Source: Litorimonas sp947503715
GTDB taxonomy: Bacteria > Pseudomonadota > Alphaproteobacteria > Caulobacterales > Maricaulaceae
Length of the DNA: 64,000 nucleotides
Assembly (NCBI RefSeq): GCF_050271975.1
Contig: NZ_CP189850.1
Span: forward strand, 1,860,001 to 1,924,000
Direction: 5' to 3'
Shown one piece after another: positions 1-9,317 of this stretch. The translations under genes and the position numbers were made by a program. The notes under the pieces are model-generated. The model made no database searches and had not been told where the DNA came from. It worked only from the letters and a program-made list of their open reading frames with translations. The stretch's first letter is position 1. Every line of letters begins with the position of its first letter.

Positions 1-98
1 CGGGTGTCAAAATTCAGAACGCGATGGACCAAATGGCCCGCACGCGGGAAGACGGTGTCGAGCTCGTCGATATCGAACCCGGACAAGGGTTGGGGTAG
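1..98 (+). CDS. nuoJ: NADH-quinone oxidoreductase subunit J, C-terminal end (partial)
   Basis: Only the last 31 codons are present, read in frame from position 3 to the TAG at 96-98. They encode a hydrophilic tail with no motif of its own (ends GQGLG). The assignment to NuoJ rests on position: it directly precedes nuoK with a 9-base gap, and nuoJ-nuoK-nuoL-nuoM-nuoN is the usual order of the complex I membrane-arm genes. NuoJ is a membrane subunit of proton-pumping NADH:quinone oxidoreductase. The gene is cut by the window edge, not truncated biologically. Confidence 0.75.
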   Translation, partial: GVKIQNAMDQMARTREDGVELVDIEPGQGLG

Positions 99-107
99 GG
101 GACCGCT

Positions 108-434
108 ATGTTAATCGGATTGCACCATTACCTGATCGTCGCGGCGATCCTGTTCACCATCGGCGTTTTCGGGATTTTCGTTAACCGGAAGAACGTCATC
201 ATTATCCTCATGTGTGTTGAACTCATCCTGTTGGCCGTGAATATCAATTTCGTTGCCTTCTCTACTCATATGGAACCCGTCGCCGGCGCAGACCCGATTG
301 CGGGTCAGATCTTTGCGCTCTTCATTCTGACAGTCGCGGCGGCTGAGGCCGCTGTCGGTCTTGCCATTCTTGTCGTTTACTTCCGCAATCGCGGCAACAT
401 CGCGGTCGAAAATATCGACCTGATGAAGGGGTAA
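108..434 (+). CDS. nuoK: NADH-quinone oxidoreductase subunit K
   Basis: This is a small inner-membrane subunit of complex I, 108 aa against about 100 in the family. Three hydrophobic helices are visible (about residues 5-24, 30-50 and 66-92). The two buried glutamates known to be needed for proton pumping appear as E38 in MCVELILLAVN and E80 in TVAAAEAAVGLA. The ATG at 108 lies 9 bases after the nuoJ stop, and the stop codon is 4 bases before nuoL, so it is part of a tightly packed nuo operon. The slightly longer C-terminus (ENIDLMKG) is the only deviation. Confidence 0.97.
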   Translation: MLIGLHHYLIVAAILFTIGVFGIFVNRKNVIIILMCVELILLAVNINFVAFSTHMEPVAGADPIAGQIFALFILTVAAAEAAVGLAILVVYFRNRGNIAVENIDLMKG

Positions 435-438
435 TCTA

Positions 439-2511
439 GTGATCTATTTAACGATCGTTTTTGCGCCGCTCATCGGGGCCATCATAGCTGGACTGGCCGG
501 AACACGCTTCGGCTCGGGTATCCTGAATGCGACAGCGTCCAAGGTCATCACGACAGGACTTCTCTTTATGTCCGCCATCCTATCATGGGTCGTTTTCCTG
601 AACATTGGTTTTGGCGACGCGCCGGACGAGACAGTCAATGTTCTCCGCTGGATGAGTGTCGGGTCCATGGAAGCGAATTGGGCGCTCAAAATTGATACGC
701 TGACAGCGGTTATGCTCGTCGTCGTGAACTCCGTTTCTGCCCTCGTGCATCTCTATAGCTGGGGCTATATGGAGGAAGACCCTTATCAGCCGCGTTTCTT
801 CTCCTATCTCTCGCTCTTTACCTTCGCGATGTTGATGCTCGTCACATCGGATAACTTTATCCAGCTCTTTTTTGGCTGGGAAGGCGTGGGCCTCGCGAGT
901 TATCTCCTTATCGGATATTACTATAAGAAACCGTCCGCTAATGCGGCGGCGATTAAGGCCTTTGTGACGAACCGCGTGGGTGATGTCGGTCTGGCGCTTG
1001 GCATCATGACCATCTTCCTCATGTTCGGCTCCGTCAAATTTGATACAGTTTTCGCCGCGCTTGAAGGCGGTGTGGATACAATTCTTCCCTTCCTTGGAAT
1101 GGAGTTTAATGCGATTGAATTGATTGCTTTCCTGCTCTTCATCGGCGCGATGGGGAAATCCGCGCAGTTTGTTCTGCACGTCTGGCTGCCTGACGCGATG
1201 GAGGGCCCGACACCTGTCTCCGCGCTGATCCATGCGGCAACTATGGTGACAGCAGGCGTCTTCCTCGTCTGCCGCGCTTATCCGATTTACGAACTGGCCC
1301 CGAATACCTCCGGTTTCATTACAGCTATCGGCGCATTCACGGCGCTCTTCGCCGCGTCCGTCGCGCTTGTCCAGAACGACATCAAACGCGTCATCGCCTA
1401 CTCAACCTGTTCGCAGCTCGGCTATATGTTCTTTGCGGCGGGTGTTGGCGCCTATAATGCGGCGATGTTCCATCTCTTCACCCATGCGTTCTTCAAAGCG
1501 CTGCTCTTCCTCTGCGCGGGTTCTGTGATCCACGCGCTGCATCATCAGCAGGATATGCGCAAAATGGGCGGGATCTGGAAGAAAGTGCCGTGGACTTACG
1601 GCGCGATGATTATTGGCACACTCGCCATCACGGGTATCGGTATTCCGGGCAGCTATACTTTTGGTTTTGCAGGGTTCTTCTCTAAAGACGCGATTATCGA
1701 AGCCGCCTATGATGCGCGCGGCGGCTCCAATGCGGCGATCTTCGCCTTCTGGATCGGGATCACGGCGGCCCTTATGACCAGCTTCTATAGCTGGCGTCTG
1801 ATCATTATGACGTTCCACGGGGAACATCGCGGGAAGCAAAAATATTTCGACGAGGCGCATGAGAGCCCGTGGAATATGCGTCTGCCGCTTGTCCTACTCT
1901 CTATTGGCGCGGTCACAGCGGGTGCGGTGTTCTACAAATATTTCATAAAGGATTATGGCGGGTTCTGGCACGGGTCACTTCCCGGGAAGTCCGGCGAAAC
2001 CCATGCGGCAATTTCGAATACTTTATTGGCTGCGGCAGAGGGTGATTATCCCGCCTATGAATCCAAGGGCTTTATAGACTGGCTGCTTTTCCGTCCGGTG
2101 CATGGTTATCCGTACTGGGTGCTGCTCCTGCCTCTTCTCGCCTCTATCTCGGGCTTCATCATCGCGTGGTTCATGTATGTGCGCGGCAGCGTTCAGGCGA
2201 AAATTGACCATGTCGCGGAAACGGGCGGGTCACCGCTTTATAATTTCCTGCTCAATAAATGGTATATTGACGAGCTTTATGACGCGACAGTCGTGCGCGG
2301 GACCCGCAAGCTGGGCGACCTGTTCTGGAAAGTCGGTGATGTGCGCATCATTGACGGATTTGGTCCGAACGGCGTGGCGAGTTTTGCCTCCGGTGCGGCG
2401 AAGCGGATTTCGAAACTCCAGACCGGATATCTCTATCACTATGCCTTCGTCATGCTCTTGGGCGTTGCGCTGTTAATTCTTGTCGCGTTCCGCGGCACGA
2501 CGGGAGGGTAG
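439..2511 (+). CDS. nuoL: NADH-quinone oxidoreductase subunit L
   Basis: NuoL is the distal antiporter-like proton-pumping subunit of complex I. The 690-aa length is typical. The proton antiporter core is recognisable: FFGWEGVGLASYLLIG contains the conserved glutamate (E148), followed by a K-rich channel region, HVWLPDAMEGPTPVSALIHA and KRVIAYSTCSQLGYM. The hydrophobic C-terminal extension that forms the lateral helix follows. The start is a GTG at 439, 4 bases after the nuoK stop; no in-frame ATG upstream fits the operon spacing. The gene is followed 4 bases later by nuoM. Confidence 0.97.
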   Translation: MIYLTIVFAPLIGAIIAGLAGTRFGSGILNATASKVITTGLLFMSAILSWVVFLNIGFGDAPDETVNVLRWMSVGSMEANWALKIDTLTAVMLVVVNSVSALVHLYSWGYMEEDPYQPRFFSYLSLFTFAMLMLVTSDNFIQLFFGWEGVGLASYLLIGYYYKKPSANAAAIKAFVTNRVGDVGLALGIMTIFLMFGSVKFDTVFAALEGGVDTILPFLGMEFNAIELIAFLLFIGAMGKSAQFVLHVWLPDAMEGPTPVSALIHAATMVTAGVFLVCRAYPIYELAPNTSGFITAIGAFTALFAASVALVQNDIKRVIAYSTCSQLGYMFFAAGVGAYNAAMFHLFTHAFFKALLFLCAGSVIHALHHQQDMRKMGGIWKKVPWTYGAMIIGTLAITGIGIPGSYTFGFAGFFSKDAIIEAAYDARGGSNAAIFAFWIGITAALMTSFYSWRLIIMTFHGEHRGKQKYFDEAHESPWNMRLPLVLLSIGAVTAGAVFYKYFIKDYGGFWHGSLPGKSGETHAAISNTLLAAAEGDYPAYESKGFIDWLLFRPVHGYPYWVLLLPLLASISGFIIAWFMYVRGSVQAKIDHVAETGGSPLYNFLLNKWYIDELYDATVVRGTRKLGDLFWKVGDVRIIDGFGPNGVASFASGAAKRISKLQTGYLYHYAFVMLLGVALLILVAFRGTTGG

Positions 2512-2515
2512 GGCC

Positions 2516-4051
2516 GTGTTAGAAGATCTCCCCGTTCTGAGTCTGATTACATTTATCCCGCTGGCGGGTGCACTCTTGCTCGCGCTTTTTGCGTGGCTCG
2601 GCAAAGATGAGGGCCGTGAGCAATTAGAGAAAAACGCGCCACGCGCGGCGCTCGTGATTTCGGTTGCTGTTTTCATCCTGTCCCTCGTCATGGTGCTCGA
2701 CTTTGATAGCGCGCAGGCGGGTTTTCAATTTATGGAAGACACACCGTGGCTCGGCGGCGGTATCGAATATCGCGTCGGCGTGGACGGCATTTCCGTCCTC
2801 TTCGTCCTGTTGACAACTTTCCTCACGCCCTTCTGTATCTTGGCGTCTATGACGTCCGTGAAGAAACGGATGCTGGAATATATGATTGCATTCCTCGTCC
2901 TGGAAACACTGATGATCGGCGTATTTGTCTCGCTCGACCTCATCCTGTTCTATCTCTTCTTCGAGGCCGTCCTCATCCCGATGTTTATTATTATTGGTGT
3001 CTGGGGCGGGAAGAACCGCGTTTATGCCTCCTATAAATTCTTCCTCTACACGTTGCTAGGCTCGGTCCTCATGCTGGCCGCGATCCTCTGGATCTATTTC
3101 TATAGTGGACAGCAATTGGGCGCACCGACAACGGATATGCGCGTCCTAATCGAAGAGCTTTCCATTCCGGCGGGCGTGCAGACTTGGCTCTGGCTGGCCT
3201 TCTTCGCGTCATTCGCAGTGAAGATGCCAATGTGGCCGGTCCATACATGGCTCCCTGACGCTCACGTCGAAGCGCCGACAGCGGGTTCCGTTATCCTCGC
3301 GGGTATCCTGTTGAAGCTCGGCGGTTACGGTTTCCTCCGCTTCTCCATTCCGCTTTTCCCGGAGGCGTCGTTAAACCTTGCGCCCATCATCTTCTGGATG
3401 TCCGTCATCGCCATCATCTACACATCGCTCGTCGCCTATCGTCAGAATGATATGAAGAAGCTGATCGCTTATTCCTCCGTGGCGCATATGGGTTTTGTGA
3501 CCATGGGTATCTTCACCTTCAACCTACAAGGCATTCAGGGCGGAATCTTCCAGATGTTGAGCCATGGTATTATCTCAGGTGCGCTCTTCTTTTGTGTCGG
3601 CGTCATTTATGACCGGATGCACACGCGTGAGATTTCCTTCTATGGCGGCCTTGTCAGCAAGATGCCCGTCTATGCGGCGTTCTTCCTGCTGTTTACCATG
3701 GCGAATGTCGGCTTGCCCGGGACGTCTGGCTTTGTCGGCGAAATCCTAACGATGGTCGGCGCATATCAGGTCAGCCCATGGATCGCCTTCGGGGCCGCGC
3801 TCGGCATGATCCTGTCGGCCGTCTATGCGCTCTATCTCTATCGTGCTGTTGTCTTCGGCGAGGTTGTGAACGAGAAGCTGAACGATATTTTGGATGTGAC
3901 GAAAACCGAAGTCTTCATTCTCGGCACCTTGGCGTTTTTCACCATCCTCCTCGGTGTCTATCCGTCACTCATCACAGATGTGACAGCGGCGTCGGTCGAG
4001 AAATTGATTGCTGACTTCAACACTGCGCAAATCGCAGCAGGAGTGAACTAA
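2516..4051 (+). CDS. nuoM: NADH-quinone oxidoreductase subunit M
   Basis: NuoM is the second antiporter-like subunit of complex I. It shows YLFFEAVLIPMFIII with the conserved glutamate, VKMPMWPVHTWLPDAHVEAPT with the channel lysine, and KKLIAYSSVAHMGFV. I chose the GTG at 2516 (511 aa) because it sits just downstream of a GGGAGGG stretch and gives the usual short N-terminus VLEDLPVLSLITF. An ATG at 2480 would add 12 residues that lie inside nuoL in another frame. The stop overlaps the nuoN start (TAATG), implying translational coupling. Confidence 0.96.
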   Translation: MLEDLPVLSLITFIPLAGALLLALFAWLGKDEGREQLEKNAPRAALVISVAVFILSLVMVLDFDSAQAGFQFMEDTPWLGGGIEYRVGVDGISVLFVLLTTFLTPFCILASMTSVKKRMLEYMIAFLVLETLMIGVFVSLDLILFYLFFEAVLIPMFIIIGVWGGKNRVYASYKFFLYTLLGSVLMLAAILWIYFYSGQQLGAPTTDMRVLIEELSIPAGVQTWLWLAFFASFAVKMPMWPVHTWLPDAHVEAPTAGSVILAGILLKLGGYGFLRFSIPLFPEASLNLAPIIFWMSVIAIIYTSLVAYRQNDMKKLIAYSSVAHMGFVTMGIFTFNLQGIQGGIFQMLSHGIISGALFFCVGVIYDRMHTREISFYGGLVSKMPVYAAFFLLFTMANVGLPGTSGFVGEILTMVGAYQVSPWIAFGAALGMILSAVYALYLYRAVVFGEVVNEKLNDILDVTKTEVFILGTLAFFTILLGVYPSLITDVTAASVEKLIADFNTAQIAAGVN

Positions 4052-5490
4052 TGCAGGCCCTGTCTACATTTCTGCCGGAACTCTTTCTGGCTGTCTCCGC
4101 CTCGCTTTTGCTCGGCTTTGGCCTCTCCAAGACGAATGATCGCTCCGTATTGGTGCGCTATATTTCCGTCGGCGTTCTGGTTGTTTTCGCCTTTATGGGC
4201 TTCCTACTTGACCGTCCTGCGGGCACGTCTTTCTCAGGGCTCCTGCTGAATAATGATTTCAGTGATTTCCTGAAATGCGTCATTGGCTTATCTGCAGCAG
4301 GGGCACTGCTCCTGACCCAGCATTATTTCCAATCGGAGAGGCTGGACCGTTACGAATTTTCCGTCCTGACACTCTACGCCGTGCTCGGCATGTCGATCAT
4401 GGCCTCGGCGAATAACCTGCTGGCGATGTATATCGGGATCGAGATGCAATCCCTCGCCCTCTACATCATGGCGGCGTTTAATCGTGACTCCTTGCGTGCA
4501 TCTGAAGCTGGGCTTAAATATTTCGTCCTCGGTGCGCTGTCTTCCGGTCTGCTGCTCTATGGCGCGTCGCTCGTCTACGGTTTCACGGGGTCACTCGATT
4601 TCGAAACCATCCGCGCCTCCATCGCCGTGTCCGGCCCGACGACAGGTGTCATCGCGGGTATGGTCTTCCTGCTCTGCGGTCTCGCGTTCAAGATTTCGGC
4701 TGCGCCGTTCCATATGTGGACGCCGGATGTTTACGAGGGCTCTCCGACTCCCGTGACGGGCTTCTTCGCCGCTGCGCCAAAACTCGCGGCCATGGCGATT
4801 ATTGCGCGCCTTATCACCGTGCCCTTCGGCGATATTATTGGACAGTGGCAGCAGGTCATCGTGGTTCTCGCCGTCCTCTCAATGGTCGTCGGGGCATTGG
4901 GTGCGATTGTTCAGACGAACATCAAACGTCTGATGGCTTATTCCTCTATTGCTAATATGGGTTACGCCCTCGTGCCGCTCGCCGCGGCCTCTGTCGCGGG
5001 CGTGCAGGGTATGCTCGTCTTCATGACAATCTATGTCATCACGGTCATCGGTGTGTTTGCGACCATCCTGCAAATGCGTCTGCGTAATGGCATGGTGGAA
5101 CAGATTTCCGATCTGTCTGGTCTGTCCAAGACTAACCCAGGTATGGCAATCAGTTTTACAATCCTGATGTTCTCCCTCATCGGTATTCCGCCGCTGCTCG
5201 GGTTCTTTGGTAAGCTTTATGCGTTTCTTCCAGCATTCGAAGCAGGATTGGCATGGCTCGCCATCGTCGCACTCGTCGCCTCCGTCATCGGTGCGTTCTA
5301 TTATCTCCGCCTCGTCAAGGTCATGTGGTTCGATGAGCCGACCCGTGAGTTTGTCCGTGCACCGCGTACGGTCCGCGTCATCACGATTGTCTCGGTCCTG
5401 CTAATCTTCCCGCTGCTCATCATTCCGGGGATTGCGGGCGGCATGCTCGGCTTTGCCGAAAGCGCGGCACAGGCACTCTTCGCGCAGTAG
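4051..5490 (+). CDS. nuoN: NADH-quinone oxidoreductase subunit N
   Basis: NuoN is the third antiporter-like subunit of complex I, 479 aa. Diagnostic stretches are YIGIEMQSLALYIMAAFNR with the conserved glutamate, FKISAAPFHMWTPDVYEG and NIKRLMAYSSIANMGYA. About 14 membrane helices are evident. It starts at the ATG that overlaps the nuoM stop and is the last nuo gene. The stop TAG at 5488-5490 is immediately followed by the TTG start of birA, so birA and coaX are probably read from the nuo transcript, a linkage common in alphaproteobacteria. Confidence 0.97.
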   Translation: MQALSTFLPELFLAVSASLLLGFGLSKTNDRSVLVRYISVGVLVVFAFMGFLLDRPAGTSFSGLLLNNDFSDFLKCVIGLSAAGALLLTQHYFQSERLDRYEFSVLTLYAVLGMSIMASANNLLAMYIGIEMQSLALYIMAAFNRDSLRASEAGLKYFVLGALSSGLLLYGASLVYGFTGSLDFETIRASIAVSGPTTGVIAGMVFLLCGLAFKISAAPFHMWTPDVYEGSPTPVTGFFAAAPKLAAMAIIARLITVPFGDIIGQWQQVIVVLAVLSMVVGALGAIVQTNIKRLMAYSSIANMGYALVPLAAASVAGVQGMLVFMTIYVITVIGVFATILQMRLRNGMVEQISDLSGLSKTNPGMAISFTILMFSLIGIPPLLGFFGKLYAFLPAFEAGLAWLAIVALVASVIGAFYYLRLVKVMWFDEPTREFVRAPRTVRVITIVSVLLIFPLLIIPGIAGGMLGFAESAAQALFAQ

Positions 5491-5491
5491 T

Positions 5492-6232
5492 TTGAAGTTT
5501 ATCCAATATGACAGCCTCGGCAGTACCAATGTCGAGGCCGCCAAACTGGCGCAATCCGGCGAGACACCGCCATTCTGGGTGAGGGCGGATGTCCAGACCG
5601 CAGGACGTGGTCGTCGCGGGCGGGACTGGGTATCACCCAAAGGTAATTTCTACGGCTCCGCCTGTTACGCCTATGACGACTCGCCACAAGACGCCGCGAA
5701 ACTAAGTTTTGTCGCCGCAATAGCCGTGGCAGATGCGCTCTCGGCCTATACACTCACAACTCAACCCAAACTGAAATGGCCGAATGATGTCCTGATGGAC
5801 GGGCGCAAGATTGCGGGGCTTTTGCTGGAAGCGCAGCAAGGTCGAGTGATTATCGGCATAGGCGTGAATCTCGTCAGTCATCCGCCGGAAGGTAATGTTC
5901 AACCGACGCATCTATTGGAACATCTTGCGCCCGAAGCCCTCAACACGGACGAACCGGAATTTACGGGTGCGGACGGGTTCCTCGCCATTCTCGCCGCAAA
6001 ATTCGACGCGGCCTTCCGCAAGCATAAAGCCTATGGTTTCTCTGCCACTCGCGCGGATTGGCTCGCACGGGCAGGGGGCATTCCCGGTCCCGTAACAGTT
6101 CGACTGCCGGAAGAAGAATTCATGGGTCAAGCCACGGATTTGTTAGAGAGTGGTGCATTGCGCATCGCTCTTGCAGATGGCACGGTCCGCGACGTACATG
6201 CGGGCGATGTTTATTTTGGGACTGGAAGCTGA
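5492..6232 (+). CDS. birA: Biotin--[acetyl-CoA-carboxylase] ligase
   Basis: This enzyme attaches biotin, via biotinyl-5'-AMP, to the carrier domain of acetyl-CoA carboxylase and other biotin enzymes. Visible motifs are AGRGRRGRDWVSPKGN (biotinyl-AMP binding loop) and KWPNDVLMDGRKIAGLLLE (catalytic lysine region), followed by a small SH3-like C-terminal domain. There is no N-terminal helix-turn-helix, so it is a monofunctional ligase and not a BirA repressor. I chose the TTG at 5492, directly after the nuoN stop, because it yields (M)KFIQYDSLGSTN, the canonical N-terminus. The next ATG upstream would run 60 bases into nuoN. Confidence 0.93.
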   Translation: MKFIQYDSLGSTNVEAAKLAQSGETPPFWVRADVQTAGRGRRGRDWVSPKGNFYGSACYAYDDSPQDAAKLSFVAAIAVADALSAYTLTTQPKLKWPNDVLMDGRKIAGLLLEAQQGRVIIGIGVNLVSHPPEGNVQPTHLLEHLAPEALNTDEPEFTGADGFLAILAAKFDAAFRKHKAYGFSATRADWLARAGGIPGPVTVRLPEEEFMGQATDLLESGALRIALADGTVRDVHAGDVYFGTGS

Positions 6233-7002
6233 TGTTACTGGCAATTGATACCGGCAATACTAACACACTCTTCGCCATTCACGATTTGAAGTCCGAATGG
6301 TTGTTCGAATGGCGGATTGCAACGGATGCTGCGCGAACGGCGGATGAATATGCCGTTTGGTTCCACCAGTTGCTCGATATGGTGAAGCTGAATTTCTCGG
6401 ATGTCTCGGCCTGTGTGATCTCTTCCGTCGTGCCGCAATCCATTTTCAACCTGCGCAATCTCGCCCGTCGCCATTTGGAGATCGACCCGATCATTATCGG
6501 GGAAGAGGGTGTGGATGTCGGGATTGGCGTGCGGGTTGATAATCCTGAACAAGTCGGCGCGGATAGGCTCGTCACGACACTCGGCGCCGTACAACGCTAT
6601 GACGGCCCGCTCATCATCATCGATAGCGGGACAGCCACGACCTTTGATGTTGTGTCCGGCGACCGTCATTTCGAAGGCGGGATCATCGCGCCGGGTATCA
6701 ACCTCTCCATGCGCGCTCTGCACGAGGCGGCCGCGCAATTGCCACGTATTGAGATTAAAAAGCCCGACTCTGTCATTGGTAAGAACACGGTCGCCGCCAT
6801 GCAGTCCGGCGTGTTTTGGGGTTATATCGGGCTCATTGACGGCCTCGTCCGCCAAATCCAGAAAGAAGATAAACGCAATTTCACCGTCATCGGCACGGGC
6901 GGTGTGGCCTCGCTCTTCGCGGGCGCAAGTGAGACAATCCAGCACTATGACTCGCAACTGACGATAGATGGACTATATGAGGTGTGGCGCTTAAACCGTT
7001 AG
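6232..7002 (+). CDS. coaX: Type III pantothenate kinase
   Basis: CoaX phosphorylates pantothenate in the first step of coenzyme A synthesis. It belongs to the ASKHA fold and is insensitive to CoA feedback. The N-terminal phosphate loop DTGNTNTLFAI (about residues 5-15), GADRLV near residue 105, the DSGTATTFDVV adenosine loop and FEGGIIAPGI are all present. At 256 aa it is full length. The ATG overlaps the birA stop (TGATG), so birA and coaX are translationally coupled. A longer frame is open upstream to 6058, but it lies inside birA and carries no family sequence. Confidence 0.95.
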   Translation: MLLAIDTGNTNTLFAIHDLKSEWLFEWRIATDAARTADEYAVWFHQLLDMVKLNFSDVSACVISSVVPQSIFNLRNLARRHLEIDPIIIGEEGVDVGIGVRVDNPEQVGADRLVTTLGAVQRYDGPLIIIDSGTATTFDVVSGDRHFEGGIIAPGINLSMRALHEAAAQLPRIEIKKPDSVIGKNTVAAMQSGVFWGYIGLIDGLVRQIQKEDKRNFTVIGTGGVASLFAGASETIQHYDSQLTIDGLYEVWRLNR

Positions 7003-7062
7003 GCGCTTTCATCCGGACACGACGCGACACGGCCTCTCGGTTCGAAAAATAAAGTAAGAAAA

Positions 7063-8751
7063 ATGAATAAGAAAACTTCCGAAGACGAATTTGTCTTCCT
7101 CCCCCTCGGTGGATCCGGGGAAATCGGTATGAATCTCAATATGTTCGGCTTTGGCCCTGAACATGACCGCAAATGGATCATCATTGATATTGGCGTGACA
7201 TTTGGCGGCGCGGACACGCCCGGTGTCGATATCATTATGCCGGATATCGATTTTATCGAGCAGAATCGCCACAACATCCTTGGCATTATCCTAACCCACG
7301 CACATGAAGATCACATGGGCGCACTTGCGCGTTTGTGGGACCGCATCCGCTGTCCCGTCTGGGCGACTCCGTTTACGATGTATCTGGTCAAAGACCGCCT
7401 GTCCGAAGTTGGATTGTTGGATGAGGTGCCGCTCAATCTCGTGCAGCTCGGTGGTACGATTGAGTTGGGGCCTTTCCAGCTTAATCTCATCACACTAACC
7501 CACTCCATTCCCGAACCTAATGCCGTTGCCATTCGCACAGCGCTCGGCACAGTGTTGCATACGGGCGATTGGAAGATCGACCAGAACCCGCAAATTGGTG
7601 ACCCCGTCGATGAAGCCGCCCTGCGCAAGCTCGGCGATGAAGGCGTGCTCGCCATGATCTGTGATTCCACCAATGTCTTCTCCCCCGGTGAAGCCGGATC
7701 GGAAGAGGGTGTGCGTGAAGAGATTACGAAATTGATTGGTGAATATGACGGTCGCGGCGTGGCCGTAGCGTCCTTCGCGTCCAATGTTGCGCGGCTGGAA
7801 TCTGTCATGATGGCGGCCAAGGCGAATAATCGCTCGGTCTGCTTAATCGGGCGGTCCATGAAACGGATGACGGCAGCGGCGAAATCCGTTGGGATGTTGT
7901 CGGAAGTAGGTCAGTTAATTTCCGAGGACGAAGCGACGTCCATGCCATCGGCGCATGTGCTATATCTCTGTACGGGCTCTCAAGGCGAACCCCGCGCCGC
8001 GCTCTCCCGCATTGCCAATGGAGAACATCGCAGTGTGAAGTTCCACGCAGGTGATGTCGTCATTTTCAGCTCCAAAATCATCCCCGGCAATGATGTCGGT
8101 ATATTTGCGCTGCAAAATGCGCTCGCCGATGACGGTGTGGAAATCATTACGGAAAAGATGCGGGATATCCATGTCTCCGGTCATCCTTGCCGCGATGAAC
8201 TCGCCGCTATGTATAGCTGGGTCCGTCCCGAAATTGCGATTCCCGTTCACGGCGAACGCCGTCACCTTCTGGAACATGCAAAACTCGCCAAGACATTTGG
8301 CGTGAAACGCAGCTACCCGCCGCGAAATGGCGAGATGATAAAGATGGCCCCCAACGGTCCCGAAGTCATCGACATTGTCGCCTCCGGTCGTCTGCATCAG
8401 GATGGGAAAGACATCGTGTCTTCTGCCGATGAAGGCCTCCGCCTACGCCGTAAAATGGCCTATGCGGGCCATGTCTCGGTCAGTCTCGTCGTCGATAGTC
8501 GCGGTAAGCTCGTCGCCGGACCGGAACCCCGCATTAGCGGATTTCCCGAGGGCAAGAAAGGCGCGTTGATGGACGAACTGCTCGACCTCGTTGCGGATGC
8601 GGCGGAAGACGCATTTGACGCGCTGAGCCCGCGCGCAAAACGCGATGAGGATGTGATTGAGACAAAGGTCGCGTCCAAGGTCAAACGTCAAATCCGTGAC
8701 CGGACGGGCAAACGCGCCATCGTCGAAATCGTCGCGCATAAGGTTAAATAA
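7063..8751 (+). CDS. rnj: Ribonuclease J
   Basis: This is a metallo-beta-lactamase/beta-CASP ribonuclease with 5'-to-3' exonuclease and endonuclease activity, used for mRNA decay and rRNA maturation in alphaproteobacteria. The zinc-binding motif H79-A-H81-E-D83-H84 is intact, HTGDWKID carries the next histidine and aspartate, and SGHPCRDEL and PVHGERRHL carry the late beta-CASP and metal ligands. The 562-aa length and the C-terminal RNase J domain (IRDRTGKRAIVEIV) are typical. An AAGTAAG sequence precedes the ATG. The stop codon abuts the mce start. Confidence 0.95.
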   Translation: MNKKTSEDEFVFLPLGGSGEIGMNLNMFGFGPEHDRKWIIIDIGVTFGGADTPGVDIIMPDIDFIEQNRHNILGIILTHAHEDHMGALARLWDRIRCPVWATPFTMYLVKDRLSEVGLLDEVPLNLVQLGGTIELGPFQLNLITLTHSIPEPNAVAIRTALGTVLHTGDWKIDQNPQIGDPVDEAALRKLGDEGVLAMICDSTNVFSPGEAGSEEGVREEITKLIGEYDGRGVAVASFASNVARLESVMMAAKANNRSVCLIGRSMKRMTAAAKSVGMLSEVGQLISEDEATSMPSAHVLYLCTGSQGEPRAALSRIANGEHRSVKFHAGDVVIFSSKIIPGNDVGIFALQNALADDGVEIITEKMRDIHVSGHPCRDELAAMYSWVRPEIAIPVHGERRHLLEHAKLAKTFGVKRSYPPRNGEMIKMAPNGPEVIDIVASGRLHQDGKDIVSSADEGLRLRRKMAYAGHVSVSLVVDSRGKLVAGPEPRISGFPEGKKGALMDELLDLVADAAEDAFDALSPRAKRDEDVIETKVASKVKRQIRDRTGKRAIVEIVAHKVK

Positions 8752-9192
8752 ATGTCGGCCTGTTACGATCAGACGGATTTTAAACTCGGCGCGATGAACC
8801 ATGTTGGTGTCGCCGTGCCGGATATGGCGAAAGCGATTACGTTTTATCGTGACGTGTTAGGCGCGACGAAGATTACAGAGCCGAAAGTCCTCGCGCCGCA
8901 GGGCGTAACTTATGCTTTTGTTGATCTACCCACGGGACAGGTGGAGTTGATTGAACCTTACGGTGAAACCTCGCCCATTCTGAAATTTCTGGAGCGCAAT
9001 CCCAAGGGCGGGCAGCATCATATCTGTTTCGAAGTGGCGGATATTCACCACGCCAAGACGGTGATGGAATCGCGCGGGATGCGGGTTCTGGGCGAGCCAC
9101 GGATTGGCGCACATGGGACATTGGTCGTGTTTTTGCATCCTGGCGATGCGGGTGGTGTGTTGATCGAGTTGATGGAAGTGGCCGGGCACTAA
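8752..9192 (+). CDS. mce: Methylmalonyl-CoA epimerase
   Basis: This vicinal-oxygen-chelate enzyme interconverts (2R)- and (2S)-methylmalonyl-CoA in propionyl-CoA degradation. At 146 aa it has two paired beta-alpha-beta units: MNHVGVAVPDMAKAITFYRDVLGA, with the first metal histidine, and GGQHHICFEVADI, with a second histidine. The C-terminal VLIELMEV supplies the catalytic and metal glutamate. The ATG directly follows the rnj stop (TAAATG context), and rnj-mce pairing is common in alphaproteobacteria. Downstream lies the first triple-hairpin repeat. Confidence 0.92.
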   Translation: MSACYDQTDFKLGAMNHVGVAVPDMAKAITFYRDVLGATKITEPKVLAPQGVTYAFVDLPTGQVELIEPYGETSPILKFLERNPKGGQHHICFEVADIHHAKTVMESRGMRVLGEPRIGAHGTLVVFLHPGDAGGVLIELMEVAGH

Positions 9193-9199
9193 GTCAGTC

Positions 9200-9280
9200 A
9201 TCGCGTGATAGGAAACCGAAAGCCGTTCGCCTTTCGGCACTTCACTGCAATCGATATTTAATCGATTGCGGGCGTTACGT
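9200..9280 (+). repeat. Triple-hairpin repeat family, copy 1 (degenerate first hairpin)
   Basis: Two perfect hairpins lie in the spacer after mce. CCGAAAG at 9216-9222 pairs with CTTTCGG at 9231-9237. GCAATCGAT at 9247-9255 pairs with ATCGATTGC at 9261-9269. The arrangement, the CACTGCAATCGA junction and the trailing GCGTTACG match the copies at 12268-12360 and, in reverse, 10680-10791. The first hairpin of the family (CATTTGATTG arm) is not recognisable here. No U-tract follows either hairpin, so this is not a standard terminator. Confidence 0.75.
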
Positions 9281-9317
9281 GCTTTACACCCACCCCACAC
9301 CCTGCGACCTTCACCCC